Positions 7,056 to 14,955 of a stretch of DNA of 35,551 nt are shown here, piece after piece. The number at the start of each line of letters is the position of its first letter. Positions within the stretch are counted from its first letter, which is position 1. The translations under genes were made by a program, and so were the position numbers. Source of the DNA: Candidatus Solibacter usitatus (GTDB taxonomy: Bacteria; Acidobacteriota; Terriglobia; Bryobacterales; Bryobacteraceae); assembly GCA_016213245.1 (NCBI GenBank), contig JACRBC010000115.1, forward strand, positions 1-35,551, read 5' to 3'. The notes beneath the pieces were generated by a model. The model ran no database searches, had not been told where the DNA came from, and was given only the letters and a program-made list of their open reading frames with translations.

Positions 7056-10000
7056 TCAGGAGACCAGTTGCGGAGCCACCTTCTCCTTCACGAAGCCTTC
7101 GATGACGTCGCCCGGCTTGAGGTCGTTGTAGCCGGTGATGGCCATGCCGCACTCGAACCCGGTTTTCACCTCGCTGACGTCGTTCTTGAAGCGCTTGAGC
7201 GAATCCAGGCGCCCGGTGAAGACCACGATGTTGTCGCGCAGCAGCCTCACCTGGCAGTCGCGCGAAATCACGCCGTCCTGCACGTAGCAGCCCGCCACCG
7301 TCCCCACCTTCGAAATGCGGAACGTCTCGCGCACTTCGGCGCGCCCCTTGTAGGCTTCCTTGAAGACCGGTTCCAGCATGCCCACCATGGCTCGCTTGAT
7401 CTCGTCGGTGAGCTCGTAGATGATCGTGTGCAGGCGGATGTCCACCTTCTCCAGCTCGGCGGCTTCGGTCGCCTTCCGCTCCGGCCGCACATTGAAGCCG
7501 ATGATGACGGCGTTCGACGCCGAGGCCAGGTCCACGTCGGACTGAGTGATCGCGCCGACACCGGCCATGATCACCCGGATGCGCACCTTTTCAGTGGACA
7601 ACTTCTGCAGCGTGTCGGAGAGCACTTCCGCGGTGCCGCCCACGTCGGCCTTCAGGATGATGTTGAGCTCCTTGCTCTCCCCCTCCCGCAGTTGGGCGTG
7701 GAACTGGTCCAGCGTGATGCGCGTCTTGGCCATCGCCACTTCGCGCGCCCTCACCTCGCGGAACTCGGCGATCTGCCTCGCCTTGGCCAGGTCCGTTACC
7801 ACCTGGAGCCCATCGCCGACTTCAGGCATGGATTCCAGGCCCAGCAGCTCCACCGGCATCGACGGGCCGACCTCCTTCACCTGGCCGCCCCGGTCGTCGT
7901 ACAGCGCGCGAACGCGTCCGAAGACCGTCCCGCACAGGAAGTGGTCTCCCACCCGCAGCGTGCCGTTCCGGACCAGCAGCGTGGCCACCGGCCCGCGCCC
8001 GCGATCGAGCTGCGCTTCGAGCACCGTGGCAACGGCCGGACGCGCCCGATTCGCCTTCAGTTCCTGCATGTCGGCCACCAGCAGGATGATCTCGAGCAGC
8101 GATTCGAGGTTCTGCTTCTGCTTCGCCGATACCGGCACAAAAGGCGTATCACCGCCCCAGTCTTCCGGCATCAGCCCCAAGTCGGTGAGCTGTTGCTTCA
8201 CCCGCTCCGGCTGGGCCTCGGCCTTGTCGATCTTGTTCACCGCCACGATGATCGGTACCTTGGCGGCGCGCGCGTGGTCGATGGCTTCCCTCGTCTGCGG
8301 CATCACGCCGTCGTCGGCCGCCACCACCAGCACGACAATGTCGGTGACCTTCGATCCCCGCGCCCTCATGCGCGTAAACGCCTCGTGGCCCGGCGTATCG
8401 ATGAACACGATCTTGCGTTCGTTGATCTCCACGTGATACGCGCCGATGTGCTGCGTAATGCCGCCGGCCTCGCGCCCGGCGACGTTGGTCTCCCTGATGG
8501 CGTCCAGCAGCGAGGTCTTGCCGTGGTCGACGTGGCCCATGATGGTCACCACCGGCGGGCGCGACTCCAGGTCGCCGGCCACCTCGGTGCTCTCCACATC
8601 CTGGACCGACTCTTCCTCGTAGCTCATCTTCGCCGTCGAGGCGCCGAAAGCCCGCGAGATCTCCTCGGTCAGTTTCGTGTCCAGCGTCTGGTTGATGGTG
8701 GCGAAGATCTTCCGGTCCACCAGTTGCTTGATGACCAGGCCCGCCTTCACGCCCAGCTTCTCGGAAAGCTCCTTGACCGTGATTCCCTCGGAAATCGTGA
8801 TCTCGCGGTCAATCGGCGGCGGCGGAGCCGGCTCCGATTTCCGGAACATCGGCTTGAGCTTGCCCTCGTTGTCCCTCTCGCGGTGGTCGCGCTGCGGTCC
8901 GCGCTTCTTCCCGGCGTCGCGGCGGCCGGCGTCAGTGGTGGCAGGCGGCGGCGGTTCCAGGATCGGCGAAGTCGGATGCGGGCCCCGGCCGCGCATCGGC
9001 CGCCCTCCCGGTCCGGGCGCGCCCATGGTGGGACGGCCTGCCGGCCCTCCCGGTCCGCGCCGCGCGCCGGGATAGATCGGCTGGCCCGGCATGGAAATCC
9101 CCGGCCGCGGAGCCGTCGGCTGGCCCGGCATGGCCTTAGGCGGGCTCTGTTGCTGCAGCCGCGCCAGAATATCGGCGCGGGGGGGCACCACCGGCCGTGC
9201 GGCGGGCTGGCCCGCCAGCGTCGGGCGAAGCGGTTGGCCTGCGCTCTGCTGCTGCGCCCGGCCGCCGGCCTGCGCCACGTTCTGCGGCCGCGGCATCTGC
9301 GGCGCGCCCGGGGGCTTCGGCGCTCCCGGCGCGGTCGCGGGCGGCCGCGGAATCTCGCCGCCGGGCAGCGGCTGGCGCGGCCCTGAGATGATCTGACCTG
9401 GTCGCGGTGTGCCCGGCGCAGCCGCGCGCGGTGCGATTGGCGCATTCCGCGCCAGGGGCGCGGCCGGAGCCGCCTGCCGGACTGGCTCGGCTGCCGCCGC
9501 GGGCGGGGCCGCCGGAGCTGGCTTGGCTGGCGCCGCCGGCGCGCCAGGCGCCGCTGACACCTTCGCCGCCGCCGGCTTGGCCGGCGCTGCCGGTTTTAGC
9601 GATTCCGCCGCCTTCGCGGTGGCCGCCGGTGGAGAGGCCGGCGGAGGCGCCGCCGCCGGATGGGCCAGGATCGTCCTGCTCGGTATCGGTATCGACGGTG
9701 CGTGTGGCGCCGTCCCTCCCGCCTTGCCGGCCAGACTCCCTGCCAGCGGCGGCCGGATCGGCGCGCGCGGAGGCGCGGGTGGGGCGGTCACCGCCGAAGG
9801 TTCAAGTATGGTTTCTTTCACGGAGGGTGGGACTGCGGGAGCCGGTTGCGTTGCCGGTGCGCTCGCCGCATGCACTTCAGGTGCGGTCTCGGACGTCTTC
9901 CTTTGAGTCTTCGGTTCGGCTGCCGCGGGCGCAACCTCTGACGGAGCGGGCGCTGCCGCGGGTTGGTCGACTGCACGCGCCGCCGCAGGCGCCGGCGCGG

Positions 10001-10169
10001 CCGGCCCGCGGCCCATCAATCGCGCCTTCACCTTCTCGGCGACATCTTCGTCGATGGAGCTGGAATGCGTCTTCTTCTCAGTGACGCCGAACCCCTCCAG
10101 GAGTTCCAGGATCGAGCCCGGCTTGACCTCGAGCTCGCGAGCCAGCTCATTGATGCGAATCTTTTTCAT
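7056..10169 (-). CDS. infB: translation initiation factor IF-2
   Basis: GTPase that brings fMet-tRNA to the 30S P site and promotes subunit joining. The 1037-residue protein starts at ATG 10169 (MKKIRINELARELEV, the IF2_N helix module); a longer reading to 10205 adds 12 non-conserved residues. Residues about 55-450 are an Ala/Pro-rich low-complexity linker, rich in Gly and Arg in its last 100. A second IF2_N module (about 455-510) follows, then the GTPase: G1 GHVDHGKTS (545-553), G3 DTPGHEAF, G4 NKID and G5 SAK. Domains II, III and the fMet-tRNA-binding C-terminus complete it. The linker makes it longer than the roughly 740-890 residues of common IF-2s. Part of the rimP operon. Confidence 0.97.
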   Translation of the reverse strand: MKKIRINELARELEVKPGSILELLEGFGVTEKKTHSSSIDEDVAEKVKARLMGRGPAAPAPAAARAVDQPAAAPAPSEVAPAAAEPKTQRKTSETAPEVHAASAPATQPAPAVPPSVKETILEPSAVTAPPAPPRAPIRPPLAGSLAGKAGGTAPHAPSIPIPSRTILAHPAAAPPPASPPAATAKAAESLKPAAPAKPAAAKVSAAPGAPAAPAKPAPAAPPAAAAEPVRQAAPAAPLARNAPIAPRAAAPGTPRPGQIISGPRQPLPGGEIPRPPATAPGAPKPPGAPQMPRPQNVAQAGGRAQQQSAGQPLRPTLAGQPAARPVVPPRADILARLQQQSPPKAMPGQPTAPRPGISMPGQPIYPGARRGPGGPAGRPTMGAPGPGGRPMRGRGPHPTSPILEPPPPATTDAGRRDAGKKRGPQRDHRERDNEGKLKPMFRKSEPAPPPPIDREITISEGITVKELSEKLGVKAGLVIKQLVDRKIFATINQTLDTKLTEEISRAFGASTAKMSYEEESVQDVESTEVAGDLESRPPVVTIMGHVDHGKTSLLDAIRETNVAGREAGGITQHIGAYHVEINERKIVFIDTPGHEAFTRMRARGSKVTDIVVLVVAADDGVMPQTREAIDHARAAKVPIIVAVNKIDKAEAQPERVKQQLTDLGLMPEDWGGDTPFVPVSAKQKQNLESLLEIILLVADMQELKANRARPAVATVLEAQLDRGRGPVATLLVRNGTLRVGDHFLCGTVFGRVRALYDDRGGQVKEVGPSMPVELLGLESMPEVGDGLQVVTDLAKARQIAEFREVRAREVAMAKTRITLDQFHAQLREGESKELNIILKADVGGTAEVLSDTLQKLSTEKVRIRVIMAGVGAITQSDVDLASASNAVIIGFNVRPERKATEAAELEKVDIRLHTIIYELTDEIKRAMVGMLEPVFKEAYKGRAEVRETFRISKVGTVAGCYVQDGVISRDCQVRLLRDNIVVFTGRLDSLKRFKNDVSEVKTGFECGMAITGYNDLKPGDVIEGFVKEKVAPQLVS

Positions 10170-10243
10170 ACCGTGGACGCCAACCTGCGCGCAGGACTGG
10201 CTCAAATCACTCCTTGTTCCGCACGCCCGTCATCTGTGCCGGA

Positions 10244-11689
10244 TTACTCTTCGACAGGAAGACCCGTGGTCCCCATCGTATCAGATTCATCTGACTGCGG
10301 TTTACTTTCGGCCGGCGGCGCTGTCTCCGCCTCGGGCGCGCCTTCGGCCGGCGGCTCAACCGGAGCGGGCGCCTCTGCCGGCTGCTCGGGCGCGGGCTCC
10401 GCCACGGCCACCGTCGAGGTGGCCGCGTCGAGGTTCGCGTAGTACGCGTTCACCGCCGCCACGATGCCCTGCACCGCGTCGCCGTCGATCCCCGCCAGCA
10501 GCTCGATCTCCTCCGGAGTCATCCCGCCCAGCCGCTCCACCGTCCCCACGCCGCCGGTCAGCAGCAACTCCAGCACGCTCTCCGGCAGCCCGTGCTCCAC
10601 CAGCACGCTCACCGGGGTCCCGGCCGACAGCGAATCCATCGCCGCTTCCACTTCCTGCCGCTTCTCTTCTTCCGTCTTGATGTCCACGCGCCAGCCCAGC
10701 AGCTTCGCCGCCAGCCGCACGTTCTGTCCCTTCTTCCCGATGGCCAGTGAGAGCTGGGAGTCCTCGACGATCACCTCCATGTGCTTCTCCGCCGCGTCGA
10801 TGATCGCCACCCGGCTGATCTTGGCCGGATTCAACGCATGCGTCGCAAACGCCACAGGGTCTTCGCTGTATTCGATAATGTCGATCTTCTCTCCGCGCAG
10901 CTCACGAATGATCGACTGCACCCGCATGCCCTTCATCCCCACGCAGGCGCCCACGCAATCCACGTCCCGGTCCCTGCTCAGGACCGCGATCTTCGTCCGC
11001 TCCCCGGCCTCTCTCGCACAGCCCCGGATCACCACCGTGCTGTCGTAGATCTCCGGCACTTCCTGCTCGAACAGCCGCATCACCAGCTCGCCCGCCGCTC
11101 GCGAGACCAATACCCCGGCGTTCTTACCCGTCTTGTCCACGCTCTTGATCACGCACCGGATCCGGTCGCCCACCGAGAAGTTCTCCAGCCTCGATTGCTC
11201 CTTCTTCGGCAGGCGCGCCTCCGTCTTGCCCAGGTCCACCACCAGGTCCAGCCCTTCCACCCGCTTCACCGTGCAGTTCACCAGTTCGCCCACGCGGCTC
11301 GAAAACTCCGCGTAGATGTTCTCGCGCTCCGCCTCCCGCACCTTCTGCAGAATCACTTGCTTGGCCGTCTGCGCCGAGATGCGCCCCAGCGACTCGGTCG
11401 GCTTGGCGAACCGGATGATGGTGCCCGCCTGCGCATTCTTGTCGTACTGCTGCGCCTCCTCCACGCTCATTTCCTTCACCGGGTCGGTCACCGGGTCGGC
11501 CACCACGCGCACCGCGTAGATCATGATATTGCCGGTCCGCTCGTCGAGCTCCGCCACCAGTTCCTCAGTCGACTTGAACTGCTTCCTCGCCGCCACCAGC
11601 ATCGCGTCCTTCACCGCGTCGAGCACGATCTGCGCGTCGATCCCCTTCTCCTTGCTCAGGATCTCGATGGACTGATAAATGGATGCCAA
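10244..11689 (-). CDS. nusA: transcription termination/antitermination factor NusA
   Basis: RNA polymerase-binding factor that controls pausing, termination and antitermination. From the TTG at 11689 (LASIYQSIEILSKEKGID, the conserved N-terminus) it is 481 residues. The N-terminal RNAP-binding domain is followed by S1 (around EFSSRVGELVNCTVKRVEG), KH1 and KH2 (GACVGMKGMRVQ and AIGKKGQNVRLA, with GxxG loops), then a helix-hairpin-helix-like module (GGMTPEEIELLAGIDG) and an acidic Pro/Glu-rich tail. The TTG has a GGAAGGGGAA purine run upstream. An ATG at 11743, overlapping the rimP stop, would add 18 residues without family similarity. It lies between rimP and infB, the classic order, and may control its own operon through the leader hairpin. 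Confidence 0.95.
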   Translation of the reverse strand: MASIYQSIEILSKEKGIDAQIVLDAVKDAMLVAARKQFKSTEELVAELDERTGNIMIYAVRVVADPVTDPVKEMSVEEAQQYDKNAQAGTIIRFAKPTESLGRISAQTAKQVILQKVREAERENIYAEFSSRVGELVNCTVKRVEGLDLVVDLGKTEARLPKKEQSRLENFSVGDRIRCVIKSVDKTGKNAGVLVSRAAGELVMRLFEQEVPEIYDSTVVIRGCAREAGERTKIAVLSRDRDVDCVGACVGMKGMRVQSIIRELRGEKIDIIEYSEDPVAFATHALNPAKISRVAIIDAAEKHMEVIVEDSQLSLAIGKKGQNVRLAAKLLGWRVDIKTEEEKRQEVEAAMDSLSAGTPVSVLVEHGLPESVLELLLTGGVGTVERLGGMTPEEIELLAGIDGDAVQGIVAAVNAYYANLDAATSTVAVAEPAPEQPAEAPAPVEPPAEGAPEAETAPPAESKPQSDESDTMGTTGLPVEE

Positions 11690-11736
11690 GCTCTTCGTTC
11701 CCCTTCCTGCGGATTCGAGCCCCTCCAGGGGTCCCG

Positions 11737-12213
11737 TCACCATTCAAATTTCAGGTTTGCCTTTTCGATCTGATCCAGACGGACCCGGATGGTCTTGCCG
11801 GCGGCGGCCTCCAGGACCACCTGGTCCCCCTCGACGCCCCCCAGCACGCCTTCCCAGCGGCGCTGGTTCTCGAACGGCTCGCGTAGCGCGATCCGCGCCT
11901 TCCGCCCGGCAAAGCGGGAAAAGTGCTCTGGACGGAAGAGCTTGCGCTCCACGCCCGGCGAACTCACCTCAAGCTGGTACGACTCGCCCGGCATGGCCTG
12001 CTCCACGTCCAGCACCGTCCCCACCTGCTGCGAGATCAACTCGCAGTCGGCGTGGCTGACGCCTTCCGGCTTGTCGATGAAGATCCGCAGCACTCTCGCC
12101 CGGCCGCTCCCGGCCAGCTCGACGTCCCACACCTCCAGCCCCTCGCGCGCAGCCGCGCGCCGGGCGATCTCGATGACGCGGTCCAGCAGCGTCTCTTTCA
12201 CAGATCCGGGCAT
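11737..12213 (-). CDS. rimP: ribosome maturation factor RimP
   Basis: Needed for 30S assembly; binds the S12/S19 region. The 158-residue protein from ATG 12213 (MPGSVKETLLDRVIEIARR) has the family motifs GLEVWDVELAGSGRARVLRIFID, HADCELISQQV and LEVSSPGVERKL, plus the Sm-like C-terminal barrel ending KFEW. Longer in-frame readings would translate the leader hairpins and are rejected. It is the first gene of the rimP-nusA-infB-DUF503 set and is preceded by a structured leader of about 87 nt. Confidence 0.95.
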   Translation of the reverse strand: MPGSVKETLLDRVIEIARRAAAREGLEVWDVELAGSGRARVLRIFIDKPEGVSHADCELISQQVGTVLDVEQAMPGESYQLEVSSPGVERKLFRPEHFSRFAGRKARIALREPFENQRRWEGVLGGVEGDQVVLEAAAGKTIRVRLDQIEKANLKFEW

Positions 12214-12237
12214 GTCGTCGTCGAATCCTGGTTCACC

Positions 12238-12252
12238 GCCCCAAAACGGGGC
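12238..12252 (-). promoter_or_regulatory. second hairpin in rimP leader
   Basis: A short perfect hairpin, GCCCC-GTTTT-GGGGC as read on the minus strand, lies between the leader terminator and the rimP start, 25 bases before the ATG. It could act as part of an attenuator pair or shape ribosome access. It has no T-run of its own. Confidence 0.4.
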
Positions 12253-12260
12253 TTCCGGCC

Positions 12261-12285
12261 AATAAAAAAGTGGGCTTTCGCCCAC
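12261..12285 (-). terminator. intrinsic terminator/attenuator in rimP leader
   Basis: On the minus strand GTGGGC-GAAA-GCCCAC forms a perfect six-pair stem closed by a GAAA tetraloop and is followed at once by TTTTTTATT. This is a canonical intrinsic terminator, yet it lies about 48 bases upstream of rimP and downstream of the only good promoter, so it must act within the operon leader. NusA-responsive leader terminators are known for the rimP operon in Bacillus; the same autoregulation here is inference. Confidence 0.8.
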
Positions 12286-12306
12286 GTTCATGGTTCGCCA
12301 GCTTCC

Positions 12307-12337
12307 AGTATACACCATGCGCCAGAAGCCCGGTAAA
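12307..12337 (-). promoter_or_regulatory. promoter of rimP-nusA-infB operon
   Basis: On the minus strand a -10 TATACT (complement of 12307-12312) is preceded by TTTACC (complement of 12332-12337) at a 19-base spacing. Start of transcription would be near 12300, about 15 bases before the leader hairpin. The -10 is strong, the -35 weak and widely spaced. Confidence 0.5.
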
Positions 12338-12376
12338 GAACTGTAAACCATCACCCCATCTCACTGGCTCCCCCCT

Positions 12377-12382
12377 TACAAT
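12377..12382 (+). promoter_or_regulatory. possible -10 box of the two-component pair
   Basis: TACAAT (five of six matches to TATAAT) lies 11 bases before the response regulator ATG at 12394. No -35 match is visible at 16-19 bases. If used, the mRNA would have a leader of only about five bases. Confidence 0.3.
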
Positions 12383-12393
12383 GGTTGCCGGAG

Positions 12394-13107
12394 ATGCCCG
12401 ATCCGGCCCCGCCCGCCCTCCTGCTCATCGACGACGACCGCGCCCTCTGCACCCTCATGCGGGACTATCTCTCCACCCAGGGCTTCTCCGTCGAACTGGT
12501 TCACGACGGCCCCGCCGGCCTCCGCCTCGCCCTCCAGAAACGCTTCGACCTCATCCTGCTCGACGTCATGATGCCCGGCCTCGACGGCTTTGGCGTCCTG
12601 GCCGAACTGCGCCGCGTGAACGATACACCCGTCCTCATGCTCACCGCCCGCGGCGAGCCCGCCGATCGCGTCCACGGCCTCCGCGCCGGCGCCGACGACT
12701 ACCTCGGCAAGCCCTTTGATGCCGGCGAACTCACCGCCCGCATCCAGGCCATCCTGCGCCGCGTCTCCGGCGCCACCGTCCGCGAGCGCGGCGCCCTGCT
12801 CCACCACGCCGGCGTCCGCCTCGACCCCTCCTCCCGCGCCGTTTCCGCCGCCGGCCAGGCCGTCCCCCTTACCGCCGCCGAGTTCGACATCCTCGAACTG
12901 CTCATGCGCGCCGCCGGCCGGCCAGTCACCCGCGACGAGATCTCGCTCCGCCTCTACCAACGTGAAGCCTCCCCCTTTGACCGCGCCATCGACGTCCACC
13001 TCAGCCACATCCGCCGCAAACTCGGGCCTTCCGGCGCCCTCATCCGTACCATCCGCGGCGCCGGCTACCTCTTCCCCCTGCACGCCTCGGAGGAGCCTGA
13101 GTCATGA
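12394..13107 (+). CDS. OmpR-family response regulator (CpxR-like)
   Basis: DNA-binding response regulator paired with the sensor kinase that follows. In the 237-residue protein (ATG 12394) the receiver domain shows the acidic pocket IDDDRA (13-15 Asp), phospho-acceptor Asp57 in LILLDVMMPGLDGFG, and Lys106 in YLGKPFD. The C-terminal winged helix shows PLTAAEFDILELLMRAAGRP, the recognition region AIDVHLSHIRRKLG and the wing IRTIRGAGYLF. A TTG three codons upstream is possible. Its stop overlaps the kinase start by four bases (ATGA). It is divergent from the rimP operon. The regulon is unknown; the resemblance to CpxR is to the family only. Confidence 0.92.
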   Translation: MPDPAPPALLLIDDDRALCTLMRDYLSTQGFSVELVHDGPAGLRLALQKRFDLILLDVMMPGLDGFGVLAELRRVNDTPVLMLTARGEPADRVHGLRAGADDYLGKPFDAGELTARIQAILRRVSGATVRERGALLHHAGVRLDPSSRAVSAAGQAVPLTAAEFDILELLMRAAGRPVTRDEISLRLYQREASPFDRAIDVHLSHIRRKLGPSGALIRTIRGAGYLFPLHASEEPES

Positions 13108-14330
13108 GATCCATCTTCGCCAAACTCACCCTCTGGTTCTTCGCCACCCTGCTGGTCTCCCTGGCCGCTTTCCTTCTCACCACCGTCCTGTTCGCGCCCA
13201 GGCCGGTCGAACAGCGCCGTGCCTTCAGCCCCTTCCACCGCCTCGAAAACGCGCTCGCCATCGAGGCCTATGAGCGCGGAGGCAAGGCCGAACTGGCCCG
13301 CACCCTGGAACGCCTGGATTCCTTCCTGCCGCCCTTCCCCCCCGGCCACCGCCTCCTCGACGGCGGCGGCCGCGACCTTGTCACCGGAGAGGACCTTTCC
13401 AGTCAACTCCCGCGCGCCGGCGACCGCGGCCCGTTCGGTAACCTGCGTTCGCCCGATGGCCGCTACATCTACATCTTTCCCCACCCCCCGCGTCCCAGCC
13501 CCCTCTCCATCATCCCCTTCTACGCCTGGATCGCCCTGCTGGTCGCCCTCATGGCCTGGGTCTTCGCCCGCTACCTCGGCAATCCTCTCCGTGAACTGCG
13601 CGAAACCGTGCGCCGCTTCGGCAACGGCGACCTCTCGCCCCGTACCCATTCCCGCCGCCGCGATGAGATCGGCGACCTCGCCCGCGACTTCGACCAGATG
13701 GCCGATCGCATCGAGACCCTCCTCACCGCCGAGCGCCGCCTCCTCCAGGACGTCTCCCACGAACTGCGCACCCCGCTCACCCGCCTCTCTCTCGCCCTCA
13801 CCCTTTCGCGCTACAGCCAGGCTCAGGAGGAGATCGGCCGCCTCTCGTCCCTCATCGGCGAGCTGACGGAAATGACTCGCGCCGAGGGCGACCCGGATGC
13901 CATTCCCCGCCAGCCCTTCGACCTGAGCGAACTGCTGGCATCGGAGACCTCCCTTTTCGACCTCGAGCTCCGCGTCCAGCCCGGTCTTGTCATTCAGGGC
14001 CGGCCCGCCCACCTGCGCCGCGCCATCGAGAACATCCTCCAGAACGCGGCGCGCTTCCAGCCGGCGGGCTCGAAGATCATCGTCTCGGCGGCGCGCGAGG
14101 ACGACGGCATCACCATCCGCATCAGGGACTTTGGGCCCGGCGTCCCTCCGGAATCGCTCGACGCGCTCTTCCGCCCCTTTTTCCGCGTCGACAAGGACCG
14201 TTCCCGGGACTCCGGCGGCGCAGGCCTCGGCCTGGCCATCGCCCAGCGTGCCGTCCGCCTCCACCATGGCCGGATCGCCGCCCGCAACGCCTCTCCCGGC
14301 CTGGAAGTCAGCATCACGCTCCCGGCCTGA
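13104..14330 (+). CDS. membrane sensor histidine kinase (CpxA-like)
   Basis: Inner-membrane sensor that phosphorylates the response regulator encoded just upstream. Among its 408 residues are TM1 (about 7-30), a periplasmic sensor of only about 100 residues, TM2 (about 134-157), HAMP, and the dimerisation/phosphoacceptor helix LLQDVSHELRTPLTRL with His219. The HATPase domain follows: N-box RAIENILQNAARF, G1 RDFGPGVPP, F-box LFRPFFR and G2 GGAGLGLAIAQRAV. All catalytic elements are present. The small Pro-rich periplasmic loop, with FPHPPRPSPLS before TM2, gives no clue to the signal. Confidence 0.92.
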   Translation: MRSIFAKLTLWFFATLLVSLAAFLLTTVLFAPRPVEQRRAFSPFHRLENALAIEAYERGGKAELARTLERLDSFLPPFPPGHRLLDGGGRDLVTGEDLSSQLPRAGDRGPFGNLRSPDGRYIYIFPHPPRPSPLSIIPFYAWIALLVALMAWVFARYLGNPLRELRETVRRFGNGDLSPRTHSRRRDEIGDLARDFDQMADRIETLLTAERRLLQDVSHELRTPLTRLSLALTLSRYSQAQEEIGRLSSLIGELTEMTRAEGDPDAIPRQPFDLSELLASETSLFDLELRVQPGLVIQGRPAHLRRAIENILQNAARFQPAGSKIIVSAAREDDGITIRIRDFGPGVPPESLDALFRPFFRVDKDRSRDSGGAGLGLAIAQRAVRLHHGRIAARNASPGLEVSITLPA

Positions 14331-14346
14331 CCGCCCCCGCTGTACC

Positions 14347-14955
14347 ATGGTCGTCGTCATGGCCAGGCTCACCCTTCTTCGCGGCGCCGTCGCGTCCGGC
14401 GAGGGTGTAGTCCGGCTTGCGCCCTGTTTCGCCTGTCAGGATCCGCCGCCGGCGGAGGAAAGGTGGCTCGCCTCCATCAGTGAGCCCCACCTCAGCCTCA
14501 TCGCCATCGGCGCCAGGCGCATCCCTTTGCGCGATGCCATCGATGACTTGCGGCAGTGGTTCCTCGGCCCGGGCGCGCCGGACTGGAATGTCCTCGCGCG
14601 GTATTGCCGCGGCCGCATCACCCTGCAGCCGCTGGCCGATTGCGAAACCCTGCCCGCCGCTCAGCGCCTGACCCTGGCCGCCGCTGAGACCACTACCCTC
14701 CGCCACCCGCACGCCTTCGCCCTCTTCTGCCTCCACGGGCAGGGCCTCGTGAACCGGGTCACCTTCCAGCACCCCTTGTCCCTGTCCGACGGCCGCCTCA
14801 CTCCCGACGAGCTCTTCGTCGCCGGCGAGGCCGCGCGCCGCGGCATTCAGGTCCGCAATTCGAGCGACCGTGAACGCCTCGTCCTGCTTCAGATCCTCGG
14901 CGCCGGCGCCGCGCCGCCTACCACGTCCCCATCCGCAGCACCACCGACGTCTTGA
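14347..14955 (+). CDS. unrecognised protein
   Basis: I do not recognise this 202-residue protein. It has no signal peptide or membrane segment. The N-terminal half has a helix-like IPLRDAIDDLRQWFLG segment. The C-terminal part (SLSDGRLTPDELFVAGEAARRGIQVRNSS, split over about 160-190) has the strand-turn rhythm of cupin-like barrels, but that is only an impression. Two cysteines occur close together in CFACQD (about 31-36). Start ATG 14347 has no clear ribosome binding site; ATG 14359 is an alternative. It follows the kinase by 16 bases and may be co-transcribed with it. Its last 38 bases overlap the convergent gene. Confidence 0.6.
   Translation: MVVVMARLTLLRGAVASGEGVVRLAPCFACQDPPPAEERWLASISEPHLSLIAIGARRIPLRDAIDDLRQWFLGPGAPDWNVLARYCRGRITLQPLADCETLPAAQRLTLAAAETTTLRHPHAFALFCLHGQGLVNRVTFQHPLSLSDGRLTPDELFVAGEAARRGIQVRNSSDRERLVLLQILGAGAAPPTTSPSAAPPTS

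Noticed and set aside
6984..9386. 800-codon open frame on the plus strand across infB
   Set aside because: It is the antisense of the infB coding sequence; the His/Arg/Gln-rich composition is typical of a high-GC shadow frame, and infB is certain.
12214..12354. Longer rimP with 47 extra residues
   Set aside because: The extension translates the leader terminator and second hairpin; the family begins at the ATG at 12213.
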